A DNA stretch of 64,000 bases, from positions 2,294,001 to 2,358,000 of the forward strand of contig NZ_CP051201.1 of the NCBI RefSeq assembly GCF_024181285.1, written 5' to 3'. This stretch comes from Treponema sp. OMZ 790. GTDB lineage: Bacteria; Spirochaetota; Spirochaetia; Treponematales; Treponemataceae. This document shows positions 9,016 to 18,717 of this stretch, piece after piece. The translations under genes were made by a program, and so were the position numbers. A model generated the notes under the pieces. The model saw only the letters and a list, made by a program, of their open reading frames with translations. It was not told the origin of the DNA and made no database searches. The stretch's first letter is position 1. Each line of letters starts with the position of its first letter.

Positions 9016-9058
9016 AAAACCTCCGAGTCTGTAACGGATTCGGAGGTTTTTATTTTTG
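9016..9058 (+). terminator. Rho-independent terminator after the 2HCT gene
   Basis: 11-bp stem AAAACCTCCGA / TCGGAGGTTTT with a 13-nt loop, then TATTTTTG. It lies 24 bp after the stop codon and could serve the convergent MFS gene as well. Confidence 0.85.
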
Positions 9059-9095
9059 TTTTTGTTATCTTTGATTTTTATTGTGACAGCTTTTA

Positions 9096-10949
9096 TCAAG
9101 TTCTTCCGTAAGGCTCTCCAATCAAAAGCTCGCAAACCTGCTTGGTTTTTTCATCAGCATCTTCTTTTTTACCTCCGGCTTCCAATCTGCTTAACTCATC
9201 AAGAATTATTTTATGGTTTTCGGGGCTTACATTGAATTTAAGACCGAAGAAGATACCGAAAAGAATCATAAAGAGGGGCATTATTATAAAAGCAATTTTT
9301 ACACCGCGCAAGGTAGAATCCTTTTGCTGCGGCTTTTGAACCTGTCCTATACCTGAATATTTAAAATCGATCTTATCTAAAAGTTCCTTCAAATCGTAAA
9401 GATCATCTTTTGTATAAAAATCTTGCGGCATGATTTTTTTATAGACATCTCCCGATTTTAAATAAGAAGATTCGAGTAAAAATTTATCGTTTGTTTCATT
9501 AAAATCTTTTGCATTAAAAGAAGAAAGTAAACTTTCAAAAACAGCTTCGGGTATCTCATCAAAGTTGTCATTTACTTTTTTATCGATAGAGCTGATAATC
9601 TTATCAGTGTTTCGGCTCATGTATTTTAAATGGAAATTTCCGTCTTCCCGCAAAGAGTAATACTTGTTTATATTTTCAAAGTTTTCATTATGTTTTACGG
9701 CCAGATCTTGAGCTTCTTTAAATTGCTTTTGAGTCAAAACCGAGGGAACGGGATTTTTATAACCTATACCGCTTAAAACAAAACCTATTGTGGTCATTAT
9801 AACCAAACCCAAAAACAACTTTCGGGTAAGAGTCATAGCAGCCGAATAAGTTCCGGCACGGTTTTCTCCGCTCATAAGTTTATCTATATCTGCCAAAAAA
9901 GGAAGCAGCTGATGAGGAATCAGATTGTTTGCCGAAATTCCAACACCCATAAGCACCATGTTCAATATTAAAAAAACCGGATTTGTTTGAGGCGTATGAA
10001 AAGACATAAGAACTATAGAAACTGCAAAGATGATTAGGGCTGCAACATAGACAGGCTTGTGTCCCCTCTTGTTTATTATGCGGTTATGAATCGGCAGGGT
10101 TGCCATCATGGTTATCAAAAGAGAACCTTGGGCTATTACAAAAACGCTTCCTCGGTTTAAATAATCTACAATGTAGAAGAGAACCAAAGACATAACTATA
10201 TCCAAAGCTCCGTAGGAACAGACATACATAGCAATATGGATTCTACAAGACCTGCTTTTAAAAAGGGATAAAAAGTTTTTTATAAATTTGACTTCGGATT
10301 TTTTTTGAGGTTTTTCTTCAGGCAGTTCCCATGTTTCAAAATAAAGAGGAATCCACGGAAGGGCAAAGATGAGGGCAAAAACTATACTCATCACAAAATA
10401 GCCCATCATACTGCCATGAAAGGCATCGATAATCGGCTGAGCCAAAAGTCCGCCTAAAAGGGTTGCTATAAAAGAAAACATAAGGCGGGAACCGTTAAGT
10501 TTATTTCTTTCGGAAAAGTCCTTAGTTATTTCGGCTGAAAGAGCCGCATAAGGTATGTACGAAACAGTCGAAACCGTAAAGAAGATAATGTAGGCCACCG
10601 TATAAAAGATAAATTTCCCGGCCTGACTTTCGATTCCGGTCGGAAACCAAATTATGATAAATGAAAGGGCAATCGGGACAATCGAAACCAAAAACCAAAC
10701 CCTTCTTTTACCGAAACGGTTTTGCGGCGTATTATCGGCTATATAGCCCATCATAGGGTCCGATACAGCATCCCAAAACTTTCCGATTGCAGGTATAAGC
10801 CCGGCCAAAACAGGATGAAGCCCTATTACATTTACCAAATAGTACATTGCAAATGTAGTAACGATAAAAAAACAGCCTCCGCCGTATAAATCGGCAGCCC
10901 CATAGGCGAGGTAAGTCCGCCAAGTCATCTTTTTTTGCTTGTTTAACAT
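9096..10949 (-). CDS. GPH-type sugar:cation symporter (MFS) with enlarged loop
   Basis: 617 aa. The N-terminal two thirds match the glycoside-pentoside-hexuronide:cation symporter/MFS_2 family: YGAADLYGGGCFFIVTTF at the start, the motif KFWDAVSDPMMGYIADNT and RFGKRRVW. Typical family members are about 450 aa. Here about 150 hydrophilic residues (roughly 395-550) separate the last two membrane segments, followed by GVKIAFIIMPLFMILFGIFF and a charged tail. ATG 10949 is chosen because a TTGCAT-17-TATAAT promoter places the transcript start at about 10950; an internal ATG at 10928 is the alternative. Substrate unknown. Confidence 0.85.
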   Translation of the reverse strand: MLNKQKKMTWRTYLAYGAADLYGGGCFFIVTTFAMYYLVNVIGLHPVLAGLIPAIGKFWDAVSDPMMGYIADNTPQNRFGKRRVWFLVSIVPIALSFIIIWFPTGIESQAGKFIFYTVAYIIFFTVSTVSYIPYAALSAEITKDFSERNKLNGSRLMFSFIATLLGGLLAQPIIDAFHGSMMGYFVMSIVFALIFALPWIPLYFETWELPEEKPQKKSEVKFIKNFLSLFKSRSCRIHIAMYVCSYGALDIVMSLVLFYIVDYLNRGSVFVIAQGSLLITMMATLPIHNRIINKRGHKPVYVAALIIFAVSIVLMSFHTPQTNPVFLILNMVLMGVGISANNLIPHQLLPFLADIDKLMSGENRAGTYSAAMTLTRKLFLGLVIMTTIGFVLSGIGYKNPVPSVLTQKQFKEAQDLAVKHNENFENINKYYSLREDGNFHLKYMSRNTDKIISSIDKKVNDNFDEIPEAVFESLLSSFNAKDFNETNDKFLLESSYLKSGDVYKKIMPQDFYTKDDLYDLKELLDKIDFKYSGIGQVQKPQQKDSTLRGVKIAFIIMPLFMILFGIFFGLKFNVSPENHKIILDELSRLEAGGKKEDADEKTKQVCELLIGEPYGRT

Positions 10950-10956
10950 AAGAGTT

Positions 10957-10985
10957 ATTATACAATAGCTTTTAAGGGAATGCAA
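10957..10985 (-). promoter_or_regulatory. Promoter of the MFS gene, apparently leaderless
   Basis: Minus-strand TTGCAT and consensus TATAAT are exactly 17 bases apart. The expected start at about 10950 coincides with the ATG at 10949. Confidence 0.6.
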
Positions 10986-11040
10986 GCGTAAGTTATTACA
11001 AAATCATATGAAAAAAAGGTGAGAAAATTCCTATTTTATT

Positions 11041-11120
11041 AAAATTTTACTATCTATTACAAACAATTTCTATAATAATTATGAAAGGGGAAAAATTTTT
11101 CTTCTTTTCAAATAATTTTT
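11041..11120 (+). repeat. Upstream repeat of the type B Rpn genes, copy 1
   Basis: An AT-rich block (AAATTTTACTAT, ATTACAAAC, TAATAATTATGAAAGGGG, AAAATTTTTC) precedes the Rpn gene. It recurs at 30562-30640 before the second type B gene, and its beginning recurs near 25009. It suggests that gene and upstream region were copied together. Confidence 0.6.
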
Positions 11121-11132
11121 ATGGAGTTAAAA

Positions 11133-12023
11133 ATGAAGCAACTATTCAAAATAACCCTCCGCAACGACTATGCTTTTAAAAGAGTATTCGGAGTTGAAGA
11201 AAACAAAGATGTCTTACAGGACTTGCTCGAGTGTATCTTAGACATTCCGCCTGAAACCATCGCAGACTTGGAACTTCTCGATAAGGAGTTTCAGAAAGAA
11301 CTTTTGAGTGAAAAACTCGGTGTTTTGGACATCAAGTTAAAACTAAAAGATGGAACCTTTGTCGACATTGAAATTCAAAACAGTTGGCATTTTGATTTCC
11401 CTGAAAGAACTTTGTATTATTGGTCTAAGATGTATAATGAAAACATAAAACAAGGTCAAGACTATACAAAACTGCCAAAGTGTATTACAATAAACTTGAT
11501 AGGAAAAGGCTTTAATAAAAATAAGCGTTTGCACAATAAGTATCTTGTTCTTGAACAATATACAAAAGAGCCTTTAGCTTCAAAACTTGAGATTCATATA
11601 CTAAACCTTGCAAAAGCAAGACTCTTAAAGAAATCTCAATACAAGGATAATAAAACAAAACGCTTATTAAATTGGCTGAAATTTATCGAAACTGATAATG
11701 TGGAGGTACGTAATATGCTGGCACAAGAATCGCCGATGATGAGAAAGGCAAATACAACGATAGAAGTAATGGAAATGAGCCCTAAAGATAAATGGCTATA
11801 TGAGTCCCGTATGAAATATGAACATGACAGGGCATCATGTATAAGCGAAGGTTATCGACAGGGAATAGTACAGGGCGAAATAAAAGGAAGACAAGAAGGC
11901 TTTGCCGACGGCTCTTACCAAAAAGCTCTTGAAACGGCTAAACTGATGAAAGGTATGAACTATCCGATTAGCGATATTTGCACAGTATCGGGACTTTCCA
12001 AAGAAGAAATCGATACCTTATAA
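11133..12023 (+). CDS. Rpn family nuclease/putative transposase (type B)
   Basis: 296 aa beginning MKQLFKITLRNDYAFKRVFG. The PD-(D/E)XK-like core is visible as GVLDIKLKLKDGTFVDIEIQ (acidic residues and E-x-Q of the active site), followed by the conserved FPERTLYYWSKMYNE. The C-terminal linker is repeat-like (GIVQGEIKGRQEGFADGSYQ) and the tail is LETAKLMKGMNYPISDIC, the tail otherwise seen on type A proteins. GGAG six bases before 11133 decides the start over the ATG at 11121. Closest relative in the window: 30654-31544, which has a different tail. Confidence 0.85.
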   Translation: MKQLFKITLRNDYAFKRVFGVEENKDVLQDLLECILDIPPETIADLELLDKEFQKELLSEKLGVLDIKLKLKDGTFVDIEIQNSWHFDFPERTLYYWSKMYNENIKQGQDYTKLPKCITINLIGKGFNKNKRLHNKYLVLEQYTKEPLASKLEIHILNLAKARLLKKSQYKDNKTKRLLNWLKFIETDNVEVRNMLAQESPMMRKANTTIEVMEMSPKDKWLYESRMKYEHDRASCISEGYRQGIVQGEIKGRQEGFADGSYQKALETAKLMKGMNYPISDICTVSGLSKEEIDTL

Positions 12024-12052
12024 AAATAAGATACAAAGATTCCCCAAAAATT

Positions 12053-12117
12053 CCTTAGCGGCCTCCGCGGTTAAATACCTCGAAAATTAACCGCAAGGAA
12101 CGCCAAGAGCGCAAAGG
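12053..12117. repeat. AACCGCAAGGAACGC-type inverted repeat element
   Basis: CCTTAGCGG...CGCGGTTAAAT is followed by ATTAACCGCAAGGAACGCC and AAGAGCGCAAAGG. Related segments lie at 35598-35704 and 37530-37620. In this copy the two arms face outward rather than inward. Confidence 0.6.
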
Positions 12118-12184
12118 CTAATCAGAAGCTATGTAAAAAGATTAAAAACCTCGGCATTTTCCGCGGTTTTCCGCATCACATAAA

Positions 12185-12218
12185 AAATCCCCCCCCGCCG
12201 GATAATCCGACGAGGGGA
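12185..12218 (-). terminator. Putative terminator of the giant Ig-like operon
   Basis: Minus strand: CCCC..TCGGA-TTA-TCCGGCGGGGG stem followed by ATTTTTTAT, just after the stop of the 12242-18694 gene. The stem is imperfect. Confidence 0.5.
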
Positions 12219-12241
12219 AGATTAATTGTTAAGCGAAATGC

Positions 12242-15200
12242 TTATTTTTGCAATACCGCCATCTCGTAATTCTTTGTTGTAAAGTATGCGGCGATAACCT
12301 TATTTGCATAATTACCGCTCGTAGGCGCCCCTTGGCAAATCGTGTACTGCTGAATACCGTTACTTGCCGGCACAGTCATAACCACCCAATTACCGGTAAA
12401 CTTACCGTTCTCAACGCCGTTTTTAACGTCGGCGGCAGAAGCAATACCGTCTTTAAGCCAGGCGATACGCGCTGCATTTGCGGAACCGTAAAAGCCGTTA
12501 TGATAGTAGCTGATGTATGGAACCTGCTTGCCGCTTTCTTTGCGCACACCAATTTTAAGAAGGGTACCGGGATTCATGTGGGTATCGACCTTAACAACTT
12601 TAAAGTCTGTAGAAGCAGGTTTCGTTGTCCCTGTTACTTTATTCGGCGGCAGGTAGGCGTATTTTACCCCGCCGTCACCGCTGGAATAATAGCCGATATG
12701 CAATCCGTCCGCATCGTCAATTGCCACATCAACATAGAGCGGTGCACCGGTATCAACAACTACGGCATTACCCTGCCATACCTCAGTTTTACGATCAGAG
12801 GCACCGGCAGCAGGTTCCGTATAACTGTTTACATCACGGTAACTGTATACCAATCGGCTGTTTACGGAATCATACCACACGGCAACGGCTCGTCCGGTAG
12901 AGGTAAGAGCAACGGCAGCATAGCCCCCGCTCTTATATACGGTTGCATTCGCATTATCCGCTATAACTTCATAGCCTTTGGCAGAGCCTGAATCGACAGG
13001 GTCGCTACCAGTTCCATACTGATCTACATTATGACCTAAACCGTTCGAAATGTTATTAGGAGCGGTAATGGAACCGTAACGGAATTTAATGGGAAGTGCG
13101 TTGTTATTTCTATCGTAATAGATAAGAGCAACCTTTGCATCGGAGGAGGGTCCTCTAACTGCCAACTTAGGTATCTGCACGCGGTTTACATCATAAACGC
13201 CTCTGCCTATATTATTATTATTTTCAAGACGGCGGCGGTTTGTCCCTCCATTATAATTTCCGCCTGTTCCTTGTGCATTGGTTCCCCGTTCACGAGAGAA
13301 GAACGTAAAACTGGTACTTCCCCCGGCTCTATCGGTATTGGTTGCACCTCCGTACATATTTTCGTTATCATCAAAGGCTATTACGGTATTATGATATTTA
13401 CTATAACACTGTTCAATAATATTGGAAGAAGCCATTTGTGTTGATGTATGATTTACAGTGCCGTTTTTCATCATATTGAAACTCATATCGCTTCCAGCCA
13501 AAGATCCGTACGACATATAATAATTACTCTTACTATCCATCACAAACTGAGGACTTTCCATAAAGTTGTTATTGATAATAGGTTCCATCTTCCATACAAA
13601 AAGCTTACGTCTTGCATTGAGGATATCGTTATTAATTCCGTTGCCTTCGATATTGTACGGTTTTGTAATATCCACCTTGTTGTTGACGGATTCGATAGAA
13701 CCGACCTTAACGGACAGATCGCCGCTCGTATGCGATGATACTATGGCTACACCGTTCAAATTCGTACCGAGCGAAGAGGTGCCGAGCATAACCGTTCCGC
13801 CTGCGAGGTTAAAGCCTTTTACTTTAATCGTTTCCCCAGCCCGTACCGGATATTCGCCGGTCGAAGCGCGAGAGAAGGCGCCTTTATGACTGCCGTCGGC
13901 ACCTGCCAATCCGGTTACCACCTCCGTAATATACGGAACAACGTTTACCGTTGTTTTCGGCTCGTTTGCAGTATAAGCGTACATAGAAACCGTAGTTGCT
14001 TCAACGGGAACATCATCTTCAAGGGTTACCTTATTGCCTGTTACGCTTCTTATACGTGTGAGATACTGCGTTTCGCCTTTTGTAAACACAACGAACTGTC
14101 CCGGCTTCTTATTTTCGAAAACGGCGTTTTCTGCAGATCTTTTTTCGCTCCTGGTAACGCCTGTTGTTTTGGCAGTAGTTACTCCGGTGTCGGAAAATGT
14201 TGTTGTTCCATCGTTCGCCGTTACTTTAATGTCTCGTGCAAGGCCTACGCCTATCTTTTCGGTATCCCAATCAATTTGCCATGTAACGTAATAACCGAGA
14301 TAGTCCGCTCCGAGTTTTTCAACGGTTAATACGATACCGTCTGTCGAAGCTATCGTTCCAACCGTCCACGGCCCATTGCCGGAAAGCGCAGCTGTTAACG
14401 TTTTACCGGATACCTCAGCCGTAATTGAATCGATTTTAACATTGTCATACGCAAAACCTCGTAGGGTAATTTTACCCGAAACGGAAGAGTAATTATTGCC
14501 TAAACTGTTGATCTTTGCAATTTCCACGTGACCATTTGCACGACTGTTTTGGTATAGAGAATTATCTGCTTCGCTGTTCCAATGGAACGGAAGAATGACC
14601 ACCGTCGGCGGTTTATCGTCAAGCGCATCGAAGAGCGTAGTAATATTGATTTTTGCAAAAGCGGAATCCGTGCCTTGTGTATAACCCGCCGCTTCGCCCC
14701 ACAACTCAAGGATAATTTTTGTCGGCGTACCGTTTGAATTGTTGATTTTATCTGTAGTCGTGCCAAAATGATTCTTTAAATCGATTTCACCGCCGCTTGT
14801 AATAGCGGTAAGTCCTCCTAATAGAGTACCGTTTTCTTTTTTAAGCTGATATTTTACCGTACCGTATCCGCCGGTAAAGTCAACCTTTATCTTTGAATTA
14901 TTCTTATTTTTAAAGGCAAATTCAGTGCTCGCAAAATCTGCGGTAAAGTCAAGATTACTGTCAGTCTTTACGTTTTTAAGCGCTTTATTTGTAGTGTTGT
15001 TTTCAAAGCTCTCAGGGCTGCCGGCTATGTCGGTAGAGAGCGTAACTTTAGAAACAACAATCGGCTTGTTTTTTACGACTATATCGGCATCGGGAACGTT
15101 ATATACGTTACCCTGCTCATCATAAATCTTGCAGCTCAGTTTTCCTTTACCGTCCTTTAGGGTGCTTAAATCGATCTCTCCTTCCCAGCTGACTTGCCCA

Positions 15201-18200
15201 CCGAGATGTTGCGTTATTTTATCTCCTGTAATTTCACCGCTTTGTGCCGTCTGCCCGTCAACAGTAACAGTCGCTTCGATCTTTTTTATACCTGATCCGT
15301 CGTCGTTTGCAACACCGCGCACAATCCAGTTTCCGCTGTCGTTCCGTATAATATATGGTGCTTTATATAAAAGACAATTGTATGTGCCCGCTCTATCAAG
15401 ATTGGGGGCAAAAGACACCGTACTTCCGCTTACGTTTGTTACCTTGCGGATCTTATCGTTAATTAAAAGATTCAGCTTGCTGTAATCGGGAGACGAGCCA
15501 GGTGCACAATTTTTTACTTCCTGTGCAAGCCTGGAGTCCGTTATGTAAGATATCCTAACGTTTCCGCTGTATCTGTAAATAAAGTCCCCTACATCACCTG
15601 CGGGAGGCATAATATCAAAGTTGAACTTTAATGTTTCTTCTCTCAACAAGTTTTGTCCCACATCAACTATTTTGATTTTTATCGTTATTTCACCTTTGCG
15701 TTTTGCTGCTTCGCTGAGAGTGTTCAAGTCCAGAGGGATTTGAAGCATATAATTTTTTGCTCCTGGAGAAGTAGGTGCATGAGCGGCATCTTCCGCAATC
15801 CAGCCCTGTGATAAAGCCTGCTGCAAATTATATTTTTGATTGCCCAGCAGTTCCAGAGATGAAATCTCGACGGTTTTTATTCCCGAATCGTCATATAAAG
15901 AACCGATAAGTTTTTTCCCGTCGGCGATCCACATACCCGATGTATAATTTATCGGGTCCAAACCATTCGATTTGTTTACCAGCTTTAACGGATCCGGGCT
16001 GCCGATGGTCGGATAGGCTTTATCAATGAAGATTTTTATCGGATTCGACCATGCGCCGTATTTATTGGTAGTTCCTTTCTTTATTGCGCGAAGTCTAAAA
16101 TAAATTTCCCAGTTTTGCCCATTCGGATTGTTAAATTCTCCATTTTCATTTATTGAAATTTGCCAATTGGATCCGCCTGAAGCGGTATTTGGAACAGCTT
16201 GACCTTTACCAGCTTTATACCAATCGGCATCATAACTGCCGCCGGATGTTCCGAAAGTCATATTCCCGTTTGCAGTATTTTCGAAGTTACCGTCTTTTGA
16301 AAACTGAATATATACTTCACCTACGTCTGCAAAACCGCCTAAACGGGTCGAGGCAGTACCAAATATTTGAATCGTGCCGCCCAAGGTTTGATTTTGCTGT
16401 GGAGAAAGCACTGTAATAACCGGTTTATCTCCGTCTGAATCATAGTTTACAGTGAATCTTTTAACACCTTTATTCCCTATGGTGTCTTCGGTTAAAATAT
16501 AAACAGGAATCTTATATACAGAGGTACTACCAACTTGATCGCCATAAGTCGACGGAGAAGAAGAAAAATCGTCCAAGTTATACGTAAACTCCCATGAAAC
16601 TACTTTGGTGTCATCCATAACACGCCAACCGGTAGTAGAGGCAGTCGGTTCGGAAGGCTGTTTTCCTATGATATACCTGGTACCGTCCTTATTTACACCG
16701 GCATGGGCATCGGTAACGGTTCCCCTAATCTTTACCGTCCCAGCCACTACATCATTGGACTCAGGATATGTTATATCCGACTCAGGAGCTTTTGTATCTT
16801 TAATAAAGTCTATACTAGCCATAGCTGTCTGATTTGTGCTATTCTTAGCCCAAAAATGAACTTTGTGTTCTCCTTCCGATAATGAAGCAAGCGAAACAGG
16901 CGCAGCGGTTTTCCATTCGGTTCCGGAAGAGTGCAGAAGCTCTGTATCGCTTTCTCCCGCCGCTCCATCCAATTTATAACATACCTTGGTAACCGGCTGC
17001 CCGGAAGAAACATTTGCAATAACATGAAAAGCTTCTTTTACAAATCCGGAAGGAGCACCGGGAAGTATCATGAGGTGGGTGCCTGCCGCTTCAAACTTGA
17101 TAACAAAAGAGCCTCCGGGTGAATTATTTCTGTCATAAGCAACAAAATCATTATTTTCGGTATCTTTTCCTTCTACTTCTATTACATAATATCCGGCGGA
17201 AAAAGTAGCAGGATTCGGTAGTTGCCATTGTACGGTCAATTCACTTGTACCGGTAACAACCTGATCGATCTCGTCCTGTGTCGATAAATCAGCAAATTTT
17301 AAAGAATAAGAAGGAACAGCGGACTGTGCCAAATTCAATATTTTTTTATCACCGGAAGTAACATACGAGACCGCAGTACACTTATACATATTGATGACAA
17401 TACCGCTTGCTCTGTATCCATTGTAATTGAAACTTTCTACCAATGGGGCGTTGTTTTTATTCGGAATGAGTTTGAGAGAAACTTTAGGCCGCACCGAACC
17501 GCTGAAAAACTCTACACCAGGATGAGGTAAATCCGCATCGGGAGTCGTCGCGGGATAGGATTGAGGAAAATTGGTTCCATTTGTTACTTTAAAACCTGGT
17601 GATTTATTCGGATCCAGCGTAAAAAAGGAAAATTTTTGATCAGTAACGCCAGGGTCAACTTTGGTCATGATGCGGGCATTTTCCAATATCTGCTTTACAG
17701 ACTGTCCTTCAGGATCCCCATCATCATATAATTTTGCCAAAAGCCGTTTGGTTTTATTTAACGAATAAGCAGAGCCTTTTTTACCTGCAAAATAATCGTT
17801 TATAACATCGGCGGTATACCCCTTTCCTAAAACCGATCGGATATCCCTATCCCGCAAATAATACCATTCTGAAGTATTCCCTTGACTCTCGTTTCCGTCG
17901 GCTTTAAAAAAACGCGCATTGTCTGTTAAAGATATATGTGCTTTAATTTTCGGACTCGCATTGTCGGCGTTATATTTATACAAGGGATCGGTAAACTCGG
18001 TAGCATTCTTTGTAGCAGTAGCTATTTCTTCGTTTATATTTTTTCCGACAAATTTTTTCGAAACGCTTATATTGGTACCGTCAACCGTTAAAGTAAGATC
18101 TTCTATTTTGCTTCGATCTTCCGCCTGTCCTACAACCATAAAAACCGAACCATAAGGGTCAGCCTGTGCAGTAATATCATCATTTACGATAATTGTCGAC

Positions 18201-18694
18201 GGTCTTGAAACGATAAACACAGGAGGAGTATTATCTATATCATACTCACGGCTAAAACTTGTTGTTCTACCTGTAATATCTGTAACAGTAACAGTAGCAA
18301 TATATTTACCATCAGGTATCGGATATTCTTTTACCAAGGGATGACCATCTCTTGTCCTTCCGGTAAATTCATTATTAACAGACAGAGTCCATGCTACAGA
18401 ACCATTAGTCATATTTGATAAGACAGCAGGATATGATGGAGATACCCAGTCTGTTTCAGTATTTTTAAATACAACAGAAACGTCTTTAACCCCCTCATCA
18501 TCACGAGCGTAACCTTTCATCACAAAACTACCCCTAATAGGAGTTTCTCCTGCATCCGGATAAGTAATTTCTCCGTTAGGGCGTTCAATATCGATGGTTC
18601 CGCCCAGACCTATGTTTTGTTTACAGGTTACGTTTAAAAATAGCGTAAACAAAATTAAAATCAAAAAAATTAAAAAATTTCTGTTCTTTTTCAT
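12242..18694 (-). CDS. Giant Ig-like-repeat lipoprotein (2150 aa)
   Basis: Signal peptide with lipobox FLNVTC at residues 20-25, so probably a lipid-anchored surface protein. The body is built of beta-sandwich (Ig-like) units, each opening with a pattern such as ITYPDAGETPIRGSFVMKG, ITYPESNDVVAGTVKIRG or ITVLSPQQNQTLGGTIQIFG, with intervening P-I/V-F-V-S-R-P and TPPVF segments. The final 500 residues differ: asparagine-rich, with propeller-like strands (GRAVAVWYDSVNSRLVYSY, LHIGYYSSGDGGVKYAY). No enzyme motif is visible. It follows the gene at 18718 by 23 bp, same direction, clearly an operon. Function unknown; adhesion or matrix binding would be inference. Confidence 0.8.
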   Translation of the reverse strand: MKKNRNFLIFLILILFTLFLNVTCKQNIGLGGTIDIERPNGEITYPDAGETPIRGSFVMKGYARDDEGVKDVSVVFKNTETDWVSPSYPAVLSNMTNGSVAWTLSVNNEFTGRTRDGHPLVKEYPIPDGKYIATVTVTDITGRTTSFSREYDIDNTPPVFIVSRPSTIIVNDDITAQADPYGSVFMVVGQAEDRSKIEDLTLTVDGTNISVSKKFVGKNINEEIATATKNATEFTDPLYKYNADNASPKIKAHISLTDNARFFKADGNESQGNTSEWYYLRDRDIRSVLGKGYTADVINDYFAGKKGSAYSLNKTKRLLAKLYDDGDPEGQSVKQILENARIMTKVDPGVTDQKFSFFTLDPNKSPGFKVTNGTNFPQSYPATTPDADLPHPGVEFFSGSVRPKVSLKLIPNKNNAPLVESFNYNGYRASGIVINMYKCTAVSYVTSGDKKILNLAQSAVPSYSLKFADLSTQDEIDQVVTGTSELTVQWQLPNPATFSAGYYVIEVEGKDTENNDFVAYDRNNSPGGSFVIKFEAAGTHLMILPGAPSGFVKEAFHVIANVSSGQPVTKVCYKLDGAAGESDTELLHSSGTEWKTAAPVSLASLSEGEHKVHFWAKNSTNQTAMASIDFIKDTKAPESDITYPESNDVVAGTVKIRGTVTDAHAGVNKDGTRYIIGKQPSEPTASTTGWRVMDDTKVVSWEFTYNLDDFSSSPSTYGDQVGSTSVYKIPVYILTEDTIGNKGVKRFTVNYDSDGDKPVITVLSPQQNQTLGGTIQIFGTASTRLGGFADVGEVYIQFSKDGNFENTANGNMTFGTSGGSYDADWYKAGKGQAVPNTASGGSNWQISINENGEFNNPNGQNWEIYFRLRAIKKGTTNKYGAWSNPIKIFIDKAYPTIGSPDPLKLVNKSNGLDPINYTSGMWIADGKKLIGSLYDDSGIKTVEISSLELLGNQKYNLQQALSQGWIAEDAAHAPTSPGAKNYMLQIPLDLNTLSEAAKRKGEITIKIKIVDVGQNLLREETLKFNFDIMPPAGDVGDFIYRYSGNVRISYITDSRLAQEVKNCAPGSSPDYSKLNLLINDKIRKVTNVSGSTVSFAPNLDRAGTYNCLLYKAPYIIRNDSGNWIVRGVANDDGSGIKKIEATVTVDGQTAQSGEITGDKITQHLGGQVSWEGEIDLSTLKDGKGKLSCKIYDEQGNVYNVPDADIVVKNKPIVVSKVTLSTDIAGSPESFENNTTNKALKNVKTDSNLDFTADFASTEFAFKNKNNSKIKVDFTGGYGTVKYQLKKENGTLLGGLTAITSGGEIDLKNHFGTTTDKINNSNGTPTKIILELWGEAAGYTQGTDSAFAKINITTLFDALDDKPPTVVILPFHWNSEADNSLYQNSRANGHVEIAKINSLGNNYSSVSGKITLRGFAYDNVKIDSITAEVSGKTLTAALSGNGPWTVGTIASTDGIVLTVEKLGADYLGYYVTWQIDWDTEKIGVGLARDIKVTANDGTTTFSDTGVTTAKTTGVTRSEKRSAENAVFENKKPGQFVVFTKGETQYLTRIRSVTGNKVTLEDDVPVEATTVSMYAYTANEPKTTVNVVPYITEVVTGLAGADGSHKGAFSRASTGEYPVRAGETIKVKGFNLAGGTVMLGTSSLGTNLNGVAIVSSHTSGDLSVKVGSIESVNNKVDITKPYNIEGNGINNDILNARRKLFVWKMEPIINNNFMESPQFVMDSKSNYYMSYGSLAGSDMSFNMMKNGTVNHTSTQMASSNIIEQCYSKYHNTVIAFDDNENMYGGATNTDRAGGSTSFTFFSRERGTNAQGTGGNYNGGTNRRRLENNNNIGRGVYDVNRVQIPKLAVRGPSSDAKVALIYYDRNNNALPIKFRYGSITAPNNISNGLGHNVDQYGTGSDPVDSGSAKGYEVIADNANATVYKSGGYAAVALTSTGRAVAVWYDSVNSRLVYSYRDVNSYTEPAAGASDRKTEVWQGNAVVVDTGAPLYVDVAIDDADGLHIGYYSSGDGGVKYAYLPPNKVTGTTKPASTDFKVVKVDTHMNPGTLLKIGVRKESGKQVPYISYYHNGFYGSANAARIAWLKDGIASAADVKNGVENGKFTGNWVVMTVPASNGIQQYTICQGAPTSGNYANKVIAAYFTTKNYEMAVLQK

Positions 18695-18717
18695 AAAATT
18701 ACCTCTAAAAAGTTTTG

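Noticed and set aside
12248..12991. Long plus-strand open frames across the giant Ig-like genes
   Set aside because: Opposite-strand shadows; the minus-strand genes have signal peptide, domain repeats and proper starts.
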